Assembly: GCA_046330075.1 (NCBI GenBank)
Contig: JAXLTL010000001.1
Coordinates: 310,001-374,000, forward strand
Source of the DNA: JAJTFW01 sp046330075
GTDB taxonomy: Bacteria > Bacteroidota > Bacteroidia > AKYH767-A > OLB10
Reading direction: 5' to 3'
Length of the DNA: 64,000 nucleotides
Translations under genes and position numbers: made by a program
The notes under the pieces: generated by a model
What the model saw: the letters and a program-made list of their open reading frames with translations, nothing else
Told to the model about the DNA's origin: nothing
The model's database searches: none
In this document: piece by piece, positions 59,061-64,000 of the stretch
How positions within the stretch are numbered: position 1 is the stretch's first letter
How the letters are laid out: each line of letters begins with the position of its first letter

Positions 59061-59645
59061 TCAGAAAATCTTCCGGATGGTTTGCAAAATAATACGGAGA
59101 TCTGTCACTAAACCTTGTTCCTCGATATACCTGAGGTTGAGCTGAAGCTTTGCGGGCATGACTTCGTTGATGTAGGTTTTTTCCGGATCAGCGGAGCGGG
59201 CGAGGAGTTCGTTTTCATCAGAATACTCGATCGAGGCATAGTCCGTAATGCCGGGTCTGACGGATAACACTTCAAGCTGTTGAGGTGAATACAAGTCGAC
59301 GTATTTCTTTACTTCAGGCCGGGGGCCGACTAGACTCATCGTTCCGATCACTACATTGAACAATTGCGGTAGTTCATCCAGTTTATATTTCCGGAGATAA
59401 AAACCTGCTCCGGTCACTCTGGGATCTTTGCCTCCCACCGTGAGCAAGCCGAGTTTATCGGCATCGGTCCGCATCGTACGGAACTTGAAAATACGGAAAG
59501 GGATCCGGTTTTTTCCGATCCGCTCCTGTAGATAAAAAACGGGTCCGCTGCTATCGGCTTTTATCCAAATCGCAATCAGGATAAAAACCGGTGAAAGCAG
59601 GATGGCAGCCGGCAGAGAAATCAGTATATCAACAATACGTTTCAT
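59061..59645 (-). CDS. Initiating sugar-phosphate transferase (undecaprenyl-phosphate type)
   Basis: About 194 residues from the ATG at 59645, overlapping the aminotransferase stop by one base. It belongs to the short monotopic phosphoglycosyl transferases (PglC/WcaJ C-terminal type). One N-terminal hydrophobic hairpin (ILISLPAAILLSPVFILIAIWI) is followed by the catalytic core VFYLQERIGKN, FRIFKFRTMRTDAD and KLDELPQLFNVVIGTMSLVGPRPE, including the Asp-Glu pair. It moves a sugar-phosphate to undecaprenyl phosphate, starting a surface glycan. Co-transcription with the DegT aminotransferase hints that an amino-sugar is used. Confidence 0.92.
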   Translation of the reverse strand: MKRIVDILISLPAAILLSPVFILIAIWIKADSSGPVFYLQERIGKNRIPFRIFKFRTMRTDADKLGLLTVGGKDPRVTGAGFYLRKYKLDELPQLFNVVIGTMSLVGPRPEVKKYVDLYSPQQLEVLSVRPGITDYASIEYSDENELLARSADPEKTYINEVMPAKLQLNLRYIEEQGLVTDLRIILQTIRKIF

Positions 59646-60868
59646 CAATGGCCGCAAACAGCTTTCACAGATTGTATCACGGCATCGGTTATCCGTTTTA
59701 ATTGCTCTTCGGTGAGGTCGTAAAATACCGGCAGCGATATTTCTCTCGAGAAACTATCATAAGTGACCGGATAATTATCGATATTATATCCTTTGTTTTT
59801 GTAAAAACTCAGTCGGGGCAGTGGAATGAAATGCACGTTGACGCTGACATCACAATCGAAAATTTTCTGGATGATTGCATCGCGTTGCTCTTCTGAAATG
59901 CCTTTTATCCGCAACTGGTAAAGGTGGTACGAGGTTTCGCGGTTTGCATCTTTCAATACCGGAAGTTCGGCCCATCCGAACGATTGAAACGTATGCTGAT
60001 AATACTCGCAGATCGCCTTCCGTCGAGGAAGGGTGTCGTTTTCATAGCGGCGTAATTCTACAAGTCCGATGGCTGCCATCAGGTCAGTCATGTTGCATTT
60101 ATAACCGGCTTCTATGATGTCGTATTTCCAGTTGCCTTTCTGCATCTTGGCCAATGCGTCTTTGTTCTGGCCATGCAGCGTAAAAATGCAGAGATATTTG
60201 TAGATATCTTCATTGTTAAAAGGCTCCGGAAAATTCAGGGCGATAGCGCCGCCTTCTGCAGTAGTCAGATTTTTTACTGCATGGAAAGAATAAACAGTTA
60301 CGTCGGCCTGATTTCCGGTTTTACGGCCTTTGTAGGTTCCTCCGAGGGAATGTGCAGCATCTGATAAGATCATTATTCGGCCAAGCTGCTGCTGTCGTTC
60401 TCCAGTGGGATTGAACAATGATTTAACGGAAGGATCTTGTACAATTGCCTTCAGCTCATCATAACGGCAGGGGAGTCCCGCAATATCCACAGGCATTATC
60501 ACCTTGGTTCTGGAGGTTATGGCGGCTTTGACTTTGCCTGGATCCATATTGAAATCCTGTGGATCAACGTCTACCAATACAGGTTTTGCACCACAATGCA
60601 TCACCACATTGGCGGTGGCAGAGTAGGTATAGGCCGGAAGGATCACTTCATCACCTTCCTGTACTCCAAACCATCGGAGCATGATTTCCAGGCCTGCGGT
60701 AGCTGAATTGAGGCAAAGCGTGTTCGGATTCCCGTTGTAAGCACTCAGGTCTTTTTCAAATTGCTTCGTGCGGGGACCCGTGGTAATCCAGCCGGATTTC
60801 AACGCAGCGGTTACTTCGTTGATGATCTCATCATCTATACGCGGAGGGGAGAAGGGAATCAGACTCAT
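59645..60868 (-). CDS. DegT/DnrJ/EryC1-family sugar aminotransferase
   Basis: 407 residues of PLP-dependent nucleotide-sugar aminotransferases. The PLP lysine is K199 in SFHAVKNLTTAEGGAI, and the start has the family FSPPRIDDEIINEVTAALKSGWITTGP pattern in pieces, then PAYTYSATANVV. An insert of about 20 residues near 143-164 lies between the typical blocks. It makes an amino-sugar for the glycan built at this locus. It overlaps the sugar transferase by one base; a promoter box stands 14 bases before its ATG. Confidence 0.92.
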   Translation of the reverse strand: MSLIPFSPPRIDDEIINEVTAALKSGWITTGPRTKQFEKDLSAYNGNPNTLCLNSATAGLEIMLRWFGVQEGDEVILPAYTYSATANVVMHCGAKPVLVDVDPQDFNMDPGKVKAAITSRTKVIMPVDIAGLPCRYDELKAIVQDPSVKSLFNPTGERQQQLGRIMILSDAAHSLGGTYKGRKTGNQADVTVYSFHAVKNLTTAEGGAIALNFPEPFNNEDIYKYLCIFTLHGQNKDALAKMQKGNWKYDIIEAGYKCNMTDLMAAIGLVELRRYENDTLPRRKAICEYYQHTFQSFGWAELPVLKDANRETSYHLYQLRIKGISEEQRDAIIQKIFDCDVSVNVHFIPLPRLSFYKNKGYNIDNYPVTYDSFSREISLPVFYDLTEEQLKRITDAVIQSVKAVCGH

Positions 60869-60882
60869 AGCAGAAATTTGCT

Positions 60883-60890
60883 CAAAATTA
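60883..60890 (-). promoter_or_regulatory. TAnnTTTG promoter box for the aminotransferase and sugar transferase genes
   Basis: The minus strand reads TAATTTTG, 14 bases before the aminotransferase ATG, allowing the last two genes of the locus to be transcribed on their own. Confidence 0.5.
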
Positions 60891-60898
60891 CATGATCT

Positions 60899-62173
60899 TC
60901 AGATCATGGAGAGCTTTTCTGTATCCCGATTGAGGAAGAGACTGTAGAAAAATGCCATAAAAATGACCCCCCGTTGAACTTCCAGGATCGATTCAGTAAG
61001 CGCATTGACGGAGAGGATGATAGCCAGATAGAAGAAAAGAACCCGGTATCGCACCGGTTTTTCAGTCAGAGGCAGCAGAAACATACCAATAAGAACCAGA
61101 ATGCCCGGAATGCCCAGCGTAAGCCAGGTTTGAAGAAACTGGTTATGTGAATTGAGTTTTCGGTCAAGTCCATAGGCAAAGTTATTACGGGCATAGGAAG
61201 CGAGCAATTCATCCTTAACATCACCGGTGCCGGTGCCGAACATCCAGTTTTCCTGTAGCAGCACTACGCTTTCTTTCCAGATTTCAATCCTCCCGGTGGC
61301 GCTGTTGTGGGCTGTTGCAGCCGAAGGTGCACTCACCTTCATCGCGTTTTCAACCTGCGTGAACCGGTCTGAAAATCGTTGGGAACCATAGAAGAAAAGA
61401 ATGGTAGTCAGGAGAAAGATGGTATATCCCAGCTGCTGTGGCTGACGAAAATTTCGGCGTAATATCCCTCTTGCAATGGAAACGATAACCACCAGGATGG
61501 CGGTAAGCATAGCCATTCTTGCTGACAAGAGTACGAGATTTATTCCGATAAATACATTCTCGGCTGTTATAACCATACTTTGCCATTTATTAAGGGAACG
61601 GTCAATTCGTTCGAGGCCGAAGAGTAAAGCAAGACTCAGATACATCGATAAATAGGTGGGATGCATCAGTGGCTGACTGTAGTCAGTGTAAAAGAAAACA
61701 GATGGAATACCTGTCTCGTTGTACCGGATTATTGCGTGAAAAAGGAGGAAGAGGCAGGCGATTAAACAACCGGTTGAAAATCCGACCTTGATATTCCTGA
61801 GGTCATTTCCGTGCAAAGGCTGCGTGCCCGCAATAAATGGAAAGAGAAGAAATGAGGCTTTAATTCCCAGGTCAAGTCCGGCATAGCTGAAGTTGGTGGT
61901 CCAGCAGAGTCCCGTTACGTAGAGCAGATAAAATATCACCGGAAGGAGCAGTGTACGAGGTGCCTGAAATACTTCCAGCATCTTCTTACGTTCTTCTTTG
62001 TGTAGGATACGAAGGAACGCAAGTATACCCAAAGCTATTGAAGTACCCTGGATAAAAACCGGCATGCAGAATGCTGCAAGGATGAGAAGCCTGACCTGTG
62101 TTTCCTGACTTAAAATTTTCCGAAGCATTCTTTTGTAGGTACTGATATCTTTTCTTCTGCTATTGTTAACCAA
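60899..62173 (-). CDS. O-antigen ligase/polymerase-like membrane protein (Wzy/WaaL family)
   Basis: 424 residues with about ten to twelve hydrophobic segments. The Wzy_C/WaaL-type periplasmic region shows NSATGRIEIWKESVVLLQENWMFGTGTGDVKDELL and later LNSHNQFLQTWLTLGIPGILVLIG; the HNQFLQ motif with its histidine is common in these families. It either polymerises glycan repeats or ligates them to lipid A. Its start overlaps the wecB end by 8 bases, so the two are coupled. The distinction between polymerase and ligase cannot be drawn from sequence. Confidence 0.88.
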   Translation of the reverse strand: MVNNSRRKDISTYKRMLRKILSQETQVRLLILAAFCMPVFIQGTSIALGILAFLRILHKEERKKMLEVFQAPRTLLLPVIFYLLYVTGLCWTTNFSYAGLDLGIKASFLLFPFIAGTQPLHGNDLRNIKVGFSTGCLIACLFLLFHAIIRYNETGIPSVFFYTDYSQPLMHPTYLSMYLSLALLFGLERIDRSLNKWQSMVITAENVFIGINLVLLSARMAMLTAILVVIVSIARGILRRNFRQPQQLGYTIFLLTTILFFYGSQRFSDRFTQVENAMKVSAPSAATAHNSATGRIEIWKESVVLLQENWMFGTGTGDVKDELLASYARNNFAYGLDRKLNSHNQFLQTWLTLGIPGILVLIGMFLLPLTEKPVRYRVLFFYLAIILSVNALTESILEVQRGVIFMAFFYSLFLNRDTEKLSMI

Positions 62174-63233
62174 TCAAACAATCCACGATTCGACCTGCAG
62201 CGTTGCCGCCACCATAAAGATCAATGTTGAAATCAGGAGCTGTTGACTGCGTTTTTTGCCAGGCTTCCAGAATTCCTTTTGAGGAAGCTCCAGCGAGGAC
62301 ATTGAAACCGGCATCTACCAATTCTGTCCATTCAGTTTCTTCGCGGAGTGTTATACACTGACGGTGGAAGAAGAAGGCCTCCTTTTGCAAACCACCGCTG
62401 TCGGTAATGACGGAACTGCAGTTTTTCAGTAACTCCAGCATATCAAAGTATCCGACAGGATGTATCACATGAACGGGAATCGTGATCCCCTGGTGTTCAA
62501 GTTCTTTTCGCGTGCGGGGGTGTAAGGGCAGCACGACAGGAGTAATCGCATGGATTTCTGATAATGCTGCTGCAATTTCCTTCAATCGCTCCGGATGATC
62601 GGTGTTTTCTGCACGATGTAACGTACAGAGTACAAATTCATTTAATCCGAGCTTTTGTAGGATGGTGGATTTTTTCTGCGATGTTTCTGCGTAATAAAAG
62701 GCGGCGTCCTGCATAACATCTCCTGTCATTTCTATTCTCATACCACCAAATGGATAACCTTCTGATTTAAGATTGCTCACGGCGTTTTGTGTGGGGCAGA
62801 ATAAAAATGTGGAAAGACGGTCGGTGATGATCCGGTTAACTTCTTCCGGCATGTTCATGTTGAACGAACGAAGTCCTGCTTCAACATGGGCAATGGGAAT
62901 ATGCAGTTTCTTGGCTGCCAAAGCTCCGGCCAGGGTAGAATTGGTATCACCGTAGACCAGTACCAGATCGGGTTTGATGTTCAGTAAATGGCGTTCAATA
63001 CCTTCCAGCATCGCACCTGTCATTGCGCCATGATGAACCGAATGGATCCCAAGGTTAAAGGCCGGTTCGGGTATTTCCATCTCTTTAAAAAACACATCCG
63101 ACATATTATGGTCATGATGTTGTCCCGTATGAATCATTATTTCTTCAACTCTTGGAATTATCCGCAAAGCCCTGCTGACTACTGCCGCTTTAACGAACTG
63201 TGGCCGGGCGCCGACAACTGAAACAATCTTCAT
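62166..63233 (-). CDS. wecB: UDP-N-acetylglucosamine 2-epimerase
   Basis: About 355 residues from the ATG at 63233; the longer frame to 63293 passes through a promoter box. WecB turns UDP-GlcNAc into UDP-ManNAc. Motifs seen are VVGARPQFVKAAVVSRAL, HTGQHHDHNMSDVFF, VYGDTNSTLAGALAAKKL, HVEAGLRSFNMNMPEEVNR and the late ITDSGGLQKEA with REETEW. It provides a ManNAc-type sugar for the surface glycan encoded here. It is upstream of the Wzy/WaaL-like gene by overlap. Confidence 0.94.
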   Translation of the reverse strand: MKIVSVVGARPQFVKAAVVSRALRIIPRVEEIMIHTGQHHDHNMSDVFFKEMEIPEPAFNLGIHSVHHGAMTGAMLEGIERHLLNIKPDLVLVYGDTNSTLAGALAAKKLHIPIAHVEAGLRSFNMNMPEEVNRIITDRLSTFLFCPTQNAVSNLKSEGYPFGGMRIEMTGDVMQDAAFYYAETSQKKSTILQKLGLNEFVLCTLHRAENTDHPERLKEIAAALSEIHAITPVVLPLHPRTRKELEHQGITIPVHVIHPVGYFDMLELLKNCSSVITDSGGLQKEAFFFHRQCITLREETEWTELVDAGFNVLAGASSKGILEAWQKTQSTAPDFNIDLYGGGNAAGRIVDCLIG

Positions 63234-63250
63234 ACAGTATAGGTGTAAAG

Positions 63251-63258
63251 CAAAACTA
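63251..63258 (-). promoter_or_regulatory. TAnnTTTG promoter box for wecB
   Basis: The minus strand reads TAGTTTTG, 17 bases before the wecB ATG at 63233 and inside the longer reading frame, which therefore seems wrong. Confidence 0.5.
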
Positions 63259-63306
63259 ATCAAATAAAAGAATCGCAATGGCTTAAACGCCACGTGATCC
63301 CGTTTA

Positions 63307-64000
63307 TTATTGAACAGAGGTGTTGATCGGTTTGTTTTGCCTGGTCAATCCCAATATAAATCCCAGGCCATAGGATATATGAAGAGTTGGGTAAACCAGT
63401 ACTTTTATAAGAAACGCTCCACTTTTTCTGGCTGCAAACCTTATTGCAAGCAGGAAATAGAGCAGGAGCGGGATCAGCGAGAATAAGCCTGCAAATTGCC
63501 AGAGACATGGAATAGCAAGCAGGTAAATCACAAAACCGGCAGGTATGAGGTGCCGCCAACGGATCCCCGATCTGACTTTTTTCAGGACAAGTGGTTTGTA
63601 GAGACCATATTGATAGTATTGCCTGAACAGCGTCTTAAAATTACTCCTGGGAAAATAGGTAGAACGGATAGCTGGATCGAGATAAATGCTCATGCCCTTG
63701 CACCTTGCGCGGTAATGAAATTCATCATCCTGGTTGCGCATCATCTGTTCGTCAAACATTCCGGTGATGCCGAAAATGGAAGCTTTCCAGGCACCGAGGT
63801 AAACACTATCGGTGAATCCTTCTTTTGTTTCGTCATGAAAACTGCTGTCGCCAATACCAAAGGCGGTTGAGGTACAATAGGCAACGGCTTTCTGAAATGG
63901 TGAATTACCTTCAGCTCTCATCGGTCCGCCAACGATTTCTGCACCTGACTTGTCAAAAGCTCTTAACACTGCTTCAAAATAATCGGGTGCATAGAGGGTA
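63307..64000 (-). CDS. Glycosyltransferase family 2, ExoA-like, C-terminal part (cut by window edge)
   Basis: The frame continues past the window end; at least 230 residues are present. The first visible part, TLYAPDYFEAVLRAFDKSG then AEIVGGPMRAEG, matches the region after the DxH/DxD motif of ExoA-like GT2 enzymes. GMFDEQMMRNQDDEFHYRARCKGMSIYLDPAIRSTYFPR holds the ED/QDDE acceptor-activating motif. Two hydrophobic segments near the C-terminus (about the last 75 residues, LIPAGFVIYLLAIPCLW) suggest a membrane anchor. It adds a sugar to the lipid-linked glycan. Its N-terminus and first DxD lie outside the window. Confidence 0.88.
   Translation of the reverse strand, partial: TLYAPDYFEAVLRAFDKSGAEIVGGPMRAEGNSPFQKAVAYCTSTAFGIGDSSFHDETKEGFTDSVYLGAWKASIFGITGMFDEQMMRNQDDEFHYRARCKGMSIYLDPAIRSTYFPRSNFKTLFRQYYQYGLYKPLVLKKVRSGIRWRHLIPAGFVIYLLAIPCLWQFAGLFSLIPLLLYFLLAIRFAARKSGAFLIKVLVYPTLHISYGLGFILGLTRQNKPINTSVQ

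Overview
This is a stretch of chromosome from a member of the Bacteroidota, probably a Chitinophagia/Sphingobacteriia- or Saprospiria-like lineage; the exact family cannot be fixed from sequence reading alone. The evidence is PorQ of the type IX secretion system (T9SS), secreted proteins with T9SS C-terminal sorting signals, a FISUMP-domain lipoprotein, Bacteroidota-type promoters (TAnnTTTG) instead of Shine-Dalgarno leaders, and an EF-G paralogue of the Bacteroidota EF-G2 type. Most of the window is ordinary core genome, with three or four spots of recent rearrangement.

Layout. 1-1904 (minus): a SanA/YdcF-like envelope protein, a flavin oxidoreductase and the start of an M16 protease. 2047-5406 (plus): sugar nucleotidyltransferase, glyA, porQ. 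5419-8469 (minus): smpB, then an mntR-Nramp/USP manganese operon with a clear MntR-like operator. 8593-13280 (plus): pyrD, a DUF4920 lipoprotein, HMG-CoA lyase and a secreted coiled-coil repeat protein. 13636-24559 (minus): floA, nfeD, an M48 lipoprotein protease, clpS, a TPR-PD40-SPOR envelope protein, plsY, a 1476-residue secreted protein of unknown function, and prmA. 24620-29673 (plus): one operon with a SMUG2-like glycosylase, a small membrane protein, and hutI, hutG and ftcD for histidine breakdown. 29678-32526 (minus): an RsmI-like methyltransferase, a metallophosphoesterase and pdxH. 32767-35872 (plus): algH, then mnmH-selD for tRNA selenouridine.

35984-37594 is an apparent insertion: a DUF4143 ATPase gene lies between intact selD and a second, diverged copy of the last 80 codons of selD. 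A FISUMP lipoprotein follows. 40056-43611 (minus) is the pnt transhydrogenase operon, with pntA split into two genes. The two pntA parts are separated by about 715 bases that hold a four-helix-bundle (S23/IVP family) gene framed by inverted arrays of 8-base repeats. This is the best candidate for an undescribed mobile cassette in the window.

43777-54234 (plus): a PhnP-like hydrolase, cmk, ispH, a secreted choice-of-anchor V/T9SS protein, rpsA, pyrR-pyrB, a STAS protein, a T9SS cargo protein and RNase Z. 54301-58912 holds an unknown protein, the EF-G paralogue (which lacks the catalytic His of the DTPGH motif) and a SirB1-like protein. 59061-64000 (minus) is the end of a surface-polysaccharide locus: GT2 (cut by the window), wecB, a Wzy/WaaL-like polymerase, a DegT aminotransferase and an initiating sugar transferase.

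Non-coding structure is informative. At least six genes have a TAnnTTTG box only 4-6 bases before the ATG, which implies leaderless mRNAs. Several intergenic regions carry 7-, 8- or 9-base tandem arrays, and two palindromic elements share outer arms. No rRNA, tRNA, CRISPR array or complete insertion sequence was recognised.
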